Of a stretch of DNA of 64,000 nucleotides, positions 6,814 through 14,559 are shown one piece after another. The number at the start of each line of letters is the position of its first letter. Position 1 is the stretch's first letter. The notes under the pieces were generated by a model. The model was not told where the DNA came from, did not search any database, and worked only from the letters and a program-made list of their open reading frames with translations. Position numbers and translations under genes: made by a program. This stretch comes from Kitasatospora sp. CB01950 (GTDB taxonomy: Bacteria > Actinomycetota > Actinomycetes > Streptomycetales > Streptomycetaceae). The DNA lies in assembly GCF_001905465.1 (NCBI RefSeq), contig NZ_LISX01000015.1:85488-149487 (forward strand). The letters run 5' to 3'.

Positions 6814-8160
6814 ATGCGCAGCCTCAAGCTCGGACTGTTCGAGAACGCCCAGACCAACGCGAGCGGCACCGCCACCTGGCGGCACCCCGACAGCCGTCGG
6901 CACGAGTTCGACACGCTCGGCTACTGGCGCGAGGTCGCGCAGCTCTGCGAGGACGCCAAGTTCGACTTCCTGTTCCTGGCGGACGCCTGGGGCTGGTCGG
7001 AGATCAACGGGGTGCGCCCGCCGATCGCCACCGAGGAGACCCTCGACCTGCCGCGCCTGGACCCGTTCGTGGTCGCGTCGGCGCTGCTCGCCTCGACCAC
7101 CGACCTGGGCCTGGTGGTGACGGGTTCGGTGCTGGTGGAGCCGCCGTACGCGTTCGCCCGCCGCCTGGCCACCCTGGACCAGCTGTCCGGCGGCCGGCTG
7201 GGCTGGAACATCGTCACCACCGGCACCGCCGACACGGCCGTGAAGGCGTTCGGGATGGACATGGTCGCGCACGACGACCGGTACGCGATGGCCGAGGACT
7301 TCCTCGAGCTGGTCTACAAGTACTGGGAGGGCGCCTGGGAGCCGGACGCCCTGGAGAAGGACAAGGCGGGCCGGTTCGCCGACCCGGCGAAGGTGCACCT
7401 GGTCGAGCACGAGGGCCCGTACTTCCGTTCGCGCGGCTACGGCAACACGTCGCGTTCCCCGCAGGGCACCCCGGTGCTGTTCCAGGCGGGCGCGTCCCCG
7501 GCGGGCCGCCGGGTCGGCGGACGGCACGGCGAGTGCATGTTCGTCGGCAGCGGCAGCGTCGAGCAGCTGGCGGGCCACACCAGGGCGATCCGCGAGGAGG
7601 CGGTGAAGGCCGGCCGCTCCGCCGACCAGGTCAAGGTCATGTCGGCGTTCTCCTGCGTGGTCGGCGCGACCACCCAGGACGCCGAGCGCCGCTGGCAGCG
7701 AATCCTGGCCGCGCAGCGCCCGGAGGTCACCGTGGCCTCGTACGCGATGTTCACCGGCCTGGACCTGTCCTCGTACGCGCCGGACACCCCGATGAGCGAG
7801 CTGTCCACCGAGATGTCCCAGACCCAGGTCGCCCGGTTCGCCGGCAAGACGGTCGGCGACGTGCTCGCCGACTGGCACACCCACGGCGTCGGCGCCCGTC
7901 CGGTGGTCGGCACCGCCGAGGAGATCGCCGACGAGATCTGCGCGCTCGCCGAGGGCGCGGACCTGGACGGCTTCCTGCTCTCGCCGCCCGTGCAGCCCGC
8001 GTCGACCGTCGAGTTCGTCGAGTCGGTGCTGCCGATCCTGCGCGCCCGCGGCGTGTTCCGCGGCGAGTACGCGGACGGCGAGTCGCTGCGCGAGCGCCTG
8101 ACCGGCGCCGACGACCGGGCGCTGCCGGCCAGCCACCCGGCCGCCCGGTACCGCCACTGA
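6814..8160 (+). CDS. FMN-dependent monooxygenase (NtaA/SnaA/DszA-type, bacterial luciferase-like)
   Basis: 448 residues of the luciferase-like monooxygenase superfamily, NtaA/SnaA/DszA branch. Such enzymes use reduced FMN supplied by a separate reductase to oxidise small organic substrates. Diagnostic segments are LKLGLFENAQTN at the start, DFLFLADAWGW, ATLDQLSGGRLGWNIVTT (residues about 124-141), AFGMDMVAHDDRYAMAEDF and VLFQAGASPAGR. The partner flavin reductase follows after 36 nt, then a riboflavin kinase, which makes a self-sufficient flavin operon. The substrate cannot be told from sequence; amines, sulfur compounds and antibiotic intermediates are all known for the group. A palindrome before the gene may be its operator. 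Confidence 0.9.
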   Translation: MRSLKLGLFENAQTNASGTATWRHPDSRRHEFDTLGYWREVAQLCEDAKFDFLFLADAWGWSEINGVRPPIATEETLDLPRLDPFVVASALLASTTDLGLVVTGSVLVEPPYAFARRLATLDQLSGGRLGWNIVTTGTADTAVKAFGMDMVAHDDRYAMAEDFLELVYKYWEGAWEPDALEKDKAGRFADPAKVHLVEHEGPYFRSRGYGNTSRSPQGTPVLFQAGASPAGRRVGGRHGECMFVGSGSVEQLAGHTRAIREEAVKAGRSADQVKVMSAFSCVVGATTQDAERRWQRILAAQRPEVTVASYAMFTGLDLSSYAPDTPMSELSTEMSQTQVARFAGKTVGDVLADWHTHGVGARPVVGTAEEIADEICALAEGADLDGFLLSPPVQPASTVEFVESVLPILRARGVFRGEYADGESLRERLTGADDRALPASHPAARYRH

Positions 8161-8196
8161 CCCACCCCCACCCGTGACGAGAGGACGGCGACGGCC

Positions 8197-8727
8197 ATGG
8201 CCATTCCCGCCCCCCACCCCACCACCGCACCGGAGCGCAGCGGCCCGGACCTGAGTGCGGACGTGCTGCGCCGGGCCTTCGGGGCGTACCCCACCGGTGT
8301 GGTCGCGATCGGCGCGCTGCGCGACGGTGCCCCGGACGGGTTCGCGGCGAGCTCGTTCGTGTCGATATCGCTGGAACCGCCGATGATCGCGGTCAGTGTG
8401 GCCCGCACCTCGACCACCTGGCCGCGCCTGGCGGACCTGCCGGTGCTGGGGCTGAGCGTGCTCAGCCACGGCCAGGGCGCGCAGTGCCGCCGGCTGGCGT
8501 CCCGGGCGGGCGACCGCTTCGAGGGCACCGACTGGCAGGCGACGGCGGACGGCGCAGTGCTGATCGAGGGCGCCGCGCTGTGGCTGACCGCCACGGTCGG
8601 CGCGGTGTACGACGGCGGCGACCACGAGATCGTCCTGATGAAGCTGCTCACCGCCGAACTGTTCCCCGGCGTGGAGCCGCTGGTGTTCCACACCAGCCAG
8701 TTCCGCGAGCTGTCCCCGCATGCCTGA
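8197..8727 (+). CDS. Flavin reductase (HpaC/SnaC-like FMN reductase)
   Basis: 176 residues with the flavin-reductase-like fold seen in short-chain reductases of two-component monooxygenases. AFGAYPTGVVAIGA, GFAASSFVSISLEPPMIAVSV and LGLSVLSHGQG are the characteristic FMN-contacting strands. It would reduce FMN with NAD(P)H and pass it to the monooxygenase encoded just upstream. The ATG at 8197 is preceded by GAGAGGACGG. Its stop overlaps the start of the riboflavin kinase by 8 nt, so all three genes should be co-translated. Cytoplasmic, soluble. Confidence 0.9.
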   Translation: MAIPAPHPTTAPERSGPDLSADVLRRAFGAYPTGVVAIGALRDGAPDGFAASSFVSISLEPPMIAVSVARTSTTWPRLADLPVLGLSVLSHGQGAQCRRLASRAGDRFEGTDWQATADGAVLIEGAALWLTATVGAVYDGGDHEIVLMKLLTAELFPGVEPLVFHTSQFRELSPHA

Positions 8728-9145
8728 GTCCGTCCCGACCTGCCTGTCCGGCACCGTCGTCCACGGTGCCGGGCGGGGCCGGGGGCTGGGCTTCCCCACC
8801 GCCAACATCTCCCCCGACCCCGGTTCGGACGTTCCACCGCCCGCCGTCTACAGCGGCTGGCTGGCCCGCCCGGCCACCGGTGGCGTGCACCGCGCGACGA
8901 TCAGCATCGGCACCAACCCCACCTTCGAGGACGGTCCGCTGATCCACACCGAGGTGTACTGCCACGACACGTCGGACGACCTGTACGGCGAACGCGTCGA
9001 ACTCCGGTTCGTCGCCCGGATCCGCGACACCGTCCGGTTCGCCTCGGTGGACGAGCTGCTGCTCGCCGCCCGGGCGGACGTCCTCCGCTCGGAGGCACTG
9101 CTCGACTCTGCGCACGGCCGCCGCGCGCGGCCGGTCTTCACCTGA
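8720..9145 (+). CDS. Stand-alone riboflavin kinase (RibF C-terminal-type domain)
   Basis: 141 residues matching only the flavokinase half of bifunctional RibF; there is no FAD-synthetase domain. The signature GRGRGLGFPTANI (about residues 14-26), the strand IHTEVYCHDTSDDLYGERV with its conserved Glu, and VARIRDTVRF are typical. It would turn riboflavin into FMN with ATP. The start overlaps the flavin-reductase stop by 8 nt. The context is striking: monooxygenase, FMN reductase and FMN-making kinase in one operon, with a RibM/PnuC-type transporter next. The housekeeping RibF must be elsewhere in the genome, so this copy looks dedicated to the cassette. Confidence 0.85.
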   Translation: MPESVPTCLSGTVVHGAGRGRGLGFPTANISPDPGSDVPPPAVYSGWLARPATGGVHRATISIGTNPTFEDGPLIHTEVYCHDTSDDLYGERVELRFVARIRDTVRFASVDELLLAARADVLRSEALLDSAHGRRARPVFT

Positions 9146-9156
9146 CGTTCCGTCAG
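9142..9156. promoter_or_regulatory. Second CTGACG-N3-CGTCAG palindrome, over the riboflavin kinase stop codon
   Basis: CTGACGTTCCGTCAG overlaps the TGA of the kinase and has the same arms as the site at 6765-6779. It lies 217 bp upstream of the transporter start, so it could be a shared operator for both transcription units. Confidence 0.45.
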
Positions 9157-9176
9157 TTTCCGTTCCCCACAAGCCC

Positions 9177-9216
9177 GGTCGGCCCCGCTCTCCCGCTTCC
9201 CCCTGCGGGGCCGACC
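9177..9216. repeat. Hairpin 1 of a twin pair before the transporter gene
   Basis: A perfect 12-bp stem (GGTCGGCCCCGC with GCGGGGCCGACC) around a 16-nt C-rich loop containing CCGCTTCCCCC. A closely matching hairpin lies at 9291-9330. It could end the flavin operon or act in the transporter leader; there is no T-run. Confidence 0.6.
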
Positions 9217-9290
9217 GACCCCCCCTCCCCCCCTGCACGGCACGCACCCCCACCCCCACCCCCTCGTCTGCGCCCGACGCCCGCGTGCCC

Positions 9291-9330
9291 GGCCGGCCCC
9301 GCCCCCGCTTCCCCCGTAGCGGGGCCGGCC
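9291..9330. repeat. Hairpin 2 of a twin pair before the transporter gene
   Basis: A perfect 12-bp stem (GGCCGGCCCCGC with GCGGGGCCGGCC) around a 16-nt loop that again carries CCGCTTCCCCC. Compared with hairpin 1, one T:A pair has become C:G, a paired change that keeps the stem. The end of the hairpin is 42 bp before the transporter ATG. Confidence 0.6.
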
Positions 9331-9372
9331 GCTCCTCCCCCTCCTCGCTCCGAACGAACAAAGGTGTGAGCA

Positions 9373-10074
9373 ATGAGCGCATTCCACTGGCTGAACGAGC
9401 AGTTCAGCTTCTTCGGACTCCCCGTGTACTGGTCCGACTTCCTGGGCAACATCCTGGCGCTCGCCACCGTCTGGCTGGCCCTGCGACGGTCCCTGGTGGC
9501 CTGGCCGGTGCAGATCCTCGGCTCGGTGTTCCTGCTGATCGCCAGCCTGAACGTGCACCTCGGCGGCAACGCCGCCCGGCAGGTCGTCATCATCGTGTCG
9601 GCGACCTGGGGCTGGGCCACCTGGAAGCGCAGCCGTGAGAAGGAAGGCAGCATCAACGTCCGCTGGGCGACCTGGACCGAGCGCACTGTCCTGATAGCCG
9701 CGATGGCGCTCGGCACCGGGGCGTTCGCCGGGCTGCTCAAGGCGACGGACGCCTCGTTCTACCCGGGCGCGCCGTGGTGGATGGTCCTCGCGGACGCCTG
9801 GATCTTCGTCGGCTCGATCCTCGCCATGTACAGCCAGGCCCGCCGCTACATCGAGTTCTGGTTCGTCTGGCTGGCCGTGGACCTGGTCGGCGTGCCGCTG
9901 GCCATCCACTCGGAGCTGTACTTCTCCGGCATCGTCTACGGCATCTTCTTCGTCATGGTGCTGCTGGGCATCCGCGACTGGGCCTCCCGCAGCCAGCCGC
10001 AGGACATCGCCTCCCCGCTGGAGCCGGCCGTCCAGGTCGAGAGCCGCGACGAGAACCGGCACTCCGCGCACTGA
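9373..10074 (+). CDS. ribM: PnuC-family vitamin transporter, probably riboflavin uptake protein RibM (PnuX)
   Basis: 233 residues with about seven to eight membrane segments of the PnuC/SWEET-like fold; WSDFLGNILALATVWLALRR, AWPVQILGSVFLLIASL and ARRYIEFWFVWLAVDLVG are visible. PnuC proteins move nicotinamide riboside, while the actinobacterial PnuX/RibM branch imports riboflavin by facilitated diffusion. The neighbouring riboflavin kinase favours RibM, because phosphorylation would trap the vitamin. I saw no FMN riboswitch upstream. The ATG at 9373 follows AAGGTGTGAGCA. The charged C-terminal tail is cytoplasmic. Nicotinamide riboside or thiamine transport remains possible. Confidence 0.75.
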   Translation: MSAFHWLNEQFSFFGLPVYWSDFLGNILALATVWLALRRSLVAWPVQILGSVFLLIASLNVHLGGNAARQVVIIVSATWGWATWKRSREKEGSINVRWATWTERTVLIAAMALGTGAFAGLLKATDASFYPGAPWWMVLADAWIFVGSILAMYSQARRYIEFWFVWLAVDLVGVPLAIHSELYFSGIVYGIFFVMVLLGIRDWASRSQPQDIASPLEPAVQVESRDENRHSAH

Positions 10075-10085
10075 CCCCCACCGCC

Positions 10086-10128
10086 CGCGGCAGGTCGGCC
10101 CCACCCCCATGGGGGCCGGCCTGCCGCG
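10086..10128. terminator. Strong hairpin terminator between convergent genes
   Basis: A 17-bp stem (CGCGGCAGGTCGGCCCC with its partner, one G-T pair) around a 9-nt loop, 12 nt after the transporter stop and before the stop of the truncated esterase on the other strand. The arm shares the GGTCGGCCCC core with hairpin 1 at 9177. Confidence 0.75.
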
Positions 10129-10137
10129 ACGTCTGCG

Positions 10138-10680
10138 TCAGGACGCCCGGAGCGCCCGGTGGACGGCCGCGATCAGGCGGTGGTTCTCCGGGCCCGCGCC
10201 GTACCGGGACGGGAAGCCGAAGCGCCGGCGGGTATAGGCGTAGGCGAGACCGGTGGCCGGGTCGGCGAAGCCGAGCGAGCCGGTGGCGCCGCTGTGGCCG
10301 AACGCGTCGGGGCTCAACGGGCGGAATATTCCGGTGAGTTGCTCGAAGCCGAGGCCGAAGGCGTCCTCCAGTCCGGTGCACAGGTCGATGCCGTGGAACT
10401 GCGGACGGGCGAACTCGGCGACGGTCTCCGGCTTCAGCAGCGGGGCCCGGCCGTCCAGCTCCCCGATCGCCGCCGCGTACATCCGCGCCACGCCGCGCGC
10501 GGTACCGACGCCGCCGGCCGAGGCCTGCCCGAGGGCGCGCACCGCACGAGTGTTGGCGAACTCCACCAGCTCGGTCGGCGCGGGCCCGTTCCGGTTGCCG
10601 GCGGCGGCGACGATGGTGGTCGGGTCGAGCGTCCGGGCCGCCAGCCCCTTCGCCGGCGGCCGCGTCCTCGACTGCGCCAC
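10138..10680 (-). pseudogene. Truncated serine hydrolase (beta-lactamase-like / EstB family), C-terminal part only
   Basis: About 170-180 codons of a class C beta-lactamase-like esterase. The C-terminal half is well preserved: ARMYAAAIGELDG, FGLGFEQLTGIF, FGHSGATGSLGFADPATGLA (the usual GHSG/HTG-type motif region) and YTRRRFGFPSRYG. The N-terminal half, which should carry the catalytic SxxK and YxN motifs (full length about 370-400 residues), is absent. Upstream of about 10680 the reading frame is only the antisense of the GNAT gene on the other strand, so the gene was cut off when that gene arrived. Not expected to be active. Confidence 0.75.
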
Positions 10681-10708
10681 GTGAGGTGCGCAGTGCGATG
10701 ATCCAGGG

Positions 10709-11209
10709 ATGGCCGAACCGGTGATCCGTCCGCGACAGAACGACGACCTGCCCTCCTGCGTCCGGGTGTTGGCCGCCGTCCACCGGGCGGGCGGGTACCC
10801 GGCGGTGTGGCCGGACGAGCCGGAACGTTGGTTGACGCCGCGGGAGTTGATCGGCGGGTGGGTCGCTGTCGACGGGCCGGCCGTGCTCGGGCATGTGGCG
10901 CTCACCCGTGCGAAGCCCGGCCTGGCGGCGGCGGCCGGGCTCCCGGCCGAGCAACTCGCGTCCGTGGCACGGCTGTTCGTCGACGTGTCGGCCCGGCGGG
11001 CGGGGCTGGCCGGTGCGCTGTTGGACCGGGCGGTGCAAGCGGCGGCCGAGGGCGGGCGCCGGCCGGTGCTGGAGGTCGCGTCCGACGCCGCGGGGGCCAT
11101 CGCGCTGTACGAGCGGGCCGGGTGGCGACACCTGGGCACCGCGGCCGGGGGCTGGCTCACGACCGCCGGGCAGCCCGCCGTGGTCCACACCTATCTCGGC
11201 CCGGTCTGA
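10709..11209 (+). CDS. GNAT-family N-acetyltransferase
   Basis: 166 residues with the GNAT fold: an N-terminal IRPRQNDDLPSCVRVLAAVH strand-helix, LFVDVSARRAGLAGALLDRAVQ for the acetyl-CoA loop (motif A, residues about 90-111; the usual Q/RxxGxG/A is present as RRAGLAG), and AIALYERAGWRHLG near the C-terminus. It would transfer acetyl from acetyl-CoA to an unknown small amine or protein. GATGAT ends 6 nt before the ATG and there is no Shine-Dalgarno sequence, so a leaderless message is likely. It lies head-to-head with the truncated esterase. Confidence 0.85.
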   Translation: MAEPVIRPRQNDDLPSCVRVLAAVHRAGGYPAVWPDEPERWLTPRELIGGWVAVDGPAVLGHVALTRAKPGLAAAAGLPAEQLASVARLFVDVSARRAGLAGALLDRAVQAAAEGGRRPVLEVASDAAGAIALYERAGWRHLGTAAGGWLTTAGQPAVVHTYLGPV

Positions 11210-11341
11210 CCTTCGCCCGGTGCCGTCCGCCACTCGTGGGACGATACGAAAACCGGTTCGCCTGTGGTCGGCGGTTCAGGAGAGACTTCCTGGTCGCGAT
11301 CGGTGCGCCGATCACCGCCGTCCCTGAGCCCAAGGTTTCGC

Positions 11342-12364
11342 ATGACCGCTCCCACCCCGCCCGACCGCCCCGAATCCGAGCCCACCCCCGAGGCCGCACC
11401 GACCGCCGCGCCCGCCGCCGAGGCCGCGCCGGCCGTCGAAACCGCGGCGGCGGCCGAGCCCGTCAAGAACCCGTGGGCCGTGCCGGATCCGAACGCGGTC
11501 GCGGCGGTGGCGCAGGCGCCGGTCGCGGCGGGCGGGTACTGGCAGCAGCCGTTCGCCGCCCCGGCCCCGCAGGCGCGGAACGGCATGGGCGTGACGGCGC
11601 TGGTGCTCGGGATCGTCGCGGTGGTGCTCTCGCTGCCGCTGATCCTGTTCTGGTTCACCTGGCTGCCGGCCCTGCTCGCGGTGATCTTCGGCATCATCGG
11701 CATGAACCTGGCCCGCAAGGGCCTGGCCACCAACCGGGGGTTGGCGCTGACCGGCGTCGTGCTGGGCGGCGTGGGCCTGCTGGCGTCCGTCGGCACCGGC
11801 GTCCTCGCCGTCGTCGAGCTGCGCGACACCATCCGCGAGCACGACCGCACGGTGCAGGAGCAGCAGCACAGCGCGGCCGAGCGGCAGCGCCTCGCGGACG
11901 AGCAGCGGCAGCGGAGCGCCGCCGAGCAGGAGGCGAAGGCCGCCGACGAGCGGGCCCGCCGTCTGTCCTTCGGCGGGACCTACACCTACCCCGACGGCCT
12001 AAAGGTCACCATGGCCCGGCCGACGGCCACCACGCCGAGCCGCAGCGGCGGCGCACAGCTCCCCGAGGACGCGACGTTCGTGCAGGTTCAGGTGACGGTG
12101 GTCAACACCACGTCCGCCGAACTGTCGCTGTACGGCTCGGGCCTGCTCATCGTCAAGGACGCCAACGGCACCCTGCTGCACCCGCTGTTCGGCAGCGGCC
12201 AGTACAAGGGGCTGCCGCAGTCCCTCGCGCCCGGCCAGGAGGCGACCGCACTGGAGACGTACGGCCTGCCGAACGCCTCGGCCGACCCGTTCTCGCTCCA
12301 GTTCACGCACGGCACCCGGCTGGAACGCAAGGACGTGATCTGGACGGGCGCCCCGCCGCACTGA
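11342..12364 (+). CDS. DUF4190 membrane protein with coiled coil and DUF4352-like C-terminal domain
   Basis: 340 residues. The first 80 are Pro/Ala/Glu-rich and disordered, then come two membrane segments (about 84-112 and 128-155) of the DUF4190 type (MGVTALVLGIVAVVLSLPL and KGLATNRGLALTGVVLGGVG). A Gln/Glu/Arg-rich coiled coil follows (about 157-205), and then a beta-rich DUF4352-like domain (FVQVQVTVVNTTSAELSLYG, ALETYGLP) that should face outside. Such proteins are usually membrane-anchored and often lipoprotein-like in role, with no known enzyme activity. The start at 11342 is the first Met of the homologous region. Function unknown. Confidence 0.8.
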   Translation: MTAPTPPDRPESEPTPEAAPTAAPAAEAAPAVETAAAAEPVKNPWAVPDPNAVAAVAQAPVAAGGYWQQPFAAPAPQARNGMGVTALVLGIVAVVLSLPLILFWFTWLPALLAVIFGIIGMNLARKGLATNRGLALTGVVLGGVGLLASVGTGVLAVVELRDTIREHDRTVQEQQHSAAERQRLADEQRQRSAAEQEAKAADERARRLSFGGTYTYPDGLKVTMARPTATTPSRSGGAQLPEDATFVQVQVTVVNTTSAELSLYGSGLLIVKDANGTLLHPLFGSGQYKGLPQSLAPGQEATALETYGLPNASADPFSLQFTHGTRLERKDVIWTGAPPH

Positions 12365-12398
12365 TCCACCGCCCTTCCCCCGCACCGGAGTTGCCCCC

Positions 12399-13037
12399 GT
12401 GACCGCCCTCTCCGGGCTCGCCGCCCTCGGCGAGCCCGCCCTCGCCGTCGCCGACCCCGCCCGCCGGCTGCTCGCCGTGGCGTGCGCCGACGAGTACGGC
12501 GACGCCACGACGCTCGGCCTGTTCGAGACCGGCGCCCGGCCCCGGCTGCTGCGCCGGACCGACTGCCCGTACCCCGTCCACGCGCTGGCGTTCCACCCGA
12601 GCAAGCCGCTGCTCGCGGTGGGCATCGGCGACTACGACGGCGGCTACCACTTCGAGGGTCAACTGCTGCTGCTGGGCCTCGACAACGGCACCGAGCGGGC
12701 GATGTTCGCGCACGACTGGGGCCGCCAGGTGCTCGCCGCCGAGTGGCTGGACGACACCCGGCTGCGCCTGCACCTCGCCCCGCACGACGACTACAAGGAC
12801 GACGCCGCGCACCGGGAGGCCCACGTGGTCGTCCTGGAGTGCCCCGACTGGGTCTCCGCCCTCGGCCGCACCGTCCCGGACGACCGCCTCCGGGGCCCGC
12901 GCGTCCCCTTCCCGCGCCCCGACCACCGCTCCGCCGACCACCGTTCCGCCGACCACCGCTCCGCCGACCACCGCTCCGCCGCCCGCGAGTTGGCGAACCG
13001 CCTGCTCGACCCGCCGGACCGACGCCACCATCGCTGA
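12399..13037 (+). CDS. Short propeller-like protein with DHRSA repeats
   Basis: 212 residues. Strand motifs such as LLAVACADEYGDATTLGLFE and VHALAFHPSKPLLAVGIGDYDG resemble WD40/YVTN blades, and the opening (MTALSGLAALGEPALAV) is close to that of the protein at 1463. It is much shorter, with perhaps two or three blades, and ends in four exact DHRSA units (residues about 175-194) encoded by 15-bp repeats. A GTG at 12399 starts 34 nt after the upstream DUF4190 gene, so the two are probably co-transcribed. No signal peptide or catalytic motif. Function unknown. Confidence 0.7.
   Translation: MTALSGLAALGEPALAVADPARRLLAVACADEYGDATTLGLFETGARPRLLRRTDCPYPVHALAFHPSKPLLAVGIGDYDGGYHFEGQLLLLGLDNGTERAMFAHDWGRQVLAAEWLDDTRLRLHLAPHDDYKDDAAHREAHVVVLECPDWVSALGRTVPDDRLRGPRVPFPRPDHRSADHRSADHRSADHRSAARELANRLLDPPDRRHHR
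12921..12980 (+). repeat. Four 15-bp in-frame tandem repeats
   Basis: Four copies of GACCACCGCTCCGCC (one with T for C) encode DHRSA x4 near the end of the propeller-like gene. Copy number could vary by slippage without breaking the frame. Confidence 0.9.
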
Positions 13038-13062
13038 CCGTCCGGAAACACGCGCCGCGCGG

Positions 13063-13539
13063 TCAGCGGCAGAGCTCCTGGATCGTGCCGTCGAACCCGG
13101 GGAACTCCGCGGCCGCCTCCTCGATCACCTCGGCGGGCGACTGCCGCCGCCCGGCGGCGAACTCCGCGGCGAGGGTGAGGAGTTCGGGCCAGGTCCGGGC
13201 TGTCCGGCACGGCTGGGGTTCGGCGGCCTCGGCGGGGCCGCAGCCGCCTGCCGGCAGCCACAGGAAGGCCGCCAGGTCACGGGCCACCACGGCGGTCCCG
13301 CCCTCGGAGCCGAGGTGGACGACCGGCTGCTCGGCCAACGGCCGCCCCGCGCGGACCAGCCAGAACGCCGCGAACCCGCCGCTGCCGTCCTGCCCGAACA
13401 CCCGGAACTCCCGGCCGTCCGTCTCCTCGTTGCCCGTCCAGGCCCGGAACCAGAAGGCGGTGTCCTCGACGGACAGGAACCCCGGGTACGGCTCGAAGTC
13501 GATCCGGTCGCCCGCTCCGCCCAGGACGGCGGCCGTCAC
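13063..13539 (-). CDS. SUKH-like (SMI1/KNR4-type) hypothetical protein
   Basis: 158 residues, soluble. The core FEPYPGFLSVEDTAFWFRAWTG, FRVFGQDGSGGFAAFWLV, EQPVVHLGSEGGTAVVARD and LAAFLWLPAGG resembles the SMI1/KNR4 (SUKH) fold, whose bacterial members often act as immunity proteins in contact-dependent or polymorphic toxin systems, though many are orphans. No toxin gene is next to it. The start is a GTG at 13539; no good ribosome site is visible. It converges with the propeller-like gene and is divergent from the hydrolase at 13701. Confidence 0.65.
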   Translation of the reverse strand: MTAAVLGGAGDRIDFEPYPGFLSVEDTAFWFRAWTGNEETDGREFRVFGQDGSGGFAAFWLVRAGRPLAEQPVVHLGSEGGTAVVARDLAAFLWLPAGGCGPAEAAEPQPCRTARTWPELLTLAAEFAAGRRQSPAEVIEEAAAEFPGFDGTIQELCR

Positions 13540-13700
13540 GGCGGCCAGTGCGGTGGGGAAAGCGGCGGGGAGTGCGGCGGGGAGCTGTCAGCCATCTGCG
13601 CTGTTCCCGGGCCCCGAGCCTACGGCCTGCCTCCGTCCCCCCCGCACGAACCGGCGGACCGTCCGTTCGGGCGGGCGGTTCGCGGGGAACGACCGAGTGC

Positions 13701-14456
13701 ATGACGATTGCTCACCGCTTGACCGGCACCGGCGACCACCATGTCCTGGTCCTCCACGACTGGTTCGGCACCAGCGCCGGCTGGGGCCCGTTCCTCGACT
13801 ACCTCGACGGCGACGCCTTCAGCTACGCCTTCCTCGACTACCGCGGCTACGGGCAGCGCAAGGACGTCGCCGGCGCGTACACGCTCGCCGAGATCGCCGC
13901 GGACGCGCTCGCCCTGGCCGATCAGCTCGGCTGGGAGCGCTTCTCCCTGGTCGGCCACTCGATGGGCGGGAAGGCGGCCCAGCAGGTCCTTGCCGAGGCG
14001 CCGCTGCGGGTGCGCAAGCTGGTCGGCCTGGCCCCGGTGCCGGCCGGGGCGTACCCGCTGGACGAGGCGGGCGAGGCGCTGTTCTACGGCGCCGCCGAGG
14101 ACCGTGAGAAGCGCCTCGCGATCCTCGACCTGGTCACCGGGCAGCGGGCCGGCCGGGTCTGGCTGGAGCGCATGGTCGACCAGTCGCTCCGGCTGTCCAG
14201 CCCCGAGGCGTTCGGCGGCTACGTCCGCGACTGGGTGACGGCCGACCTGGAGCAGCGGATCAGCGGCAACCCGGTGCCGGTCAAGGTGATCGTCGGCGAG
14301 CACGACCTCGCCCTCACCGCCGACGTGATGCGCGGCACCTTCCTCACCCACTACCCCAACGCCGAACTCGAGGAGCTGGGCGGCAGCGGCCACTACCCGA
14401 TGTACGAGACGCCGGTGGCTCTCGCGGCGTCCCTGGAGGGTTTCCTCCACAGCTGA
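13701..14456 (+). CDS. Alpha/beta-hydrolase
   Basis: 251 residues with a complete alpha/beta-hydrolase triad: nucleophile Ser87 in VGHSMGGKAAQ, acid in VGEHDLAL and His in GSGHYPMYETP. The oxyanion strand is VLVLHDWFGTSAGW and the cap is short. Such proteins are esterases, C-C hydrolases or haloperoxidase-like enzymes; the substrate is unknown. Homology begins at the ATG at 13701, so the upstream part of the open frame is ignored. Cytoplasmic, single-gene unit. Confidence 0.9.
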   Translation: MTIAHRLTGTGDHHVLVLHDWFGTSAGWGPFLDYLDGDAFSYAFLDYRGYGQRKDVAGAYTLAEIAADALALADQLGWERFSLVGHSMGGKAAQQVLAEAPLRVRKLVGLAPVPAGAYPLDEAGEALFYGAAEDREKRLAILDLVTGQRAGRVWLERMVDQSLRLSSPEAFGGYVRDWVTADLEQRISGNPVPVKVIVGEHDLALTADVMRGTFLTHYPNAELEELGGSGHYPMYETPVALAASLEGFLHS

Positions 14457-14495
14457 CTCCGCAACTGACGCCCCACCTGGGGCGGCCGCCCCGGG

Positions 14496-14549
14496 CGCAG
14501 CGGGCACAGCGGGCACAGCGGGCTCAACGGGCTCAACGGGCTCAACGAC
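14496..14549. repeat. Six 9-bp tandem repeats between convergent genes
   Basis: Units CGCAGCGGG, CACAGCGGG x2, CTCAACGGG x2 and CTCAACGAC run head to tail in the short gap between the hydrolase stop and the P-loop gene stop. They look like slippage products; no function is evident. Confidence 0.85.
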
Positions 14550-14559
14550 CGCCCCGGGC

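Noticed and set aside
9146..9372. FMN riboswitch upstream of the RibM-like gene
   Set aside because: The conserved RFN blocks (such as the AGGGGC and GACCGGCGGU-type segments) were looked for and are absent; only the twin hairpins are present.
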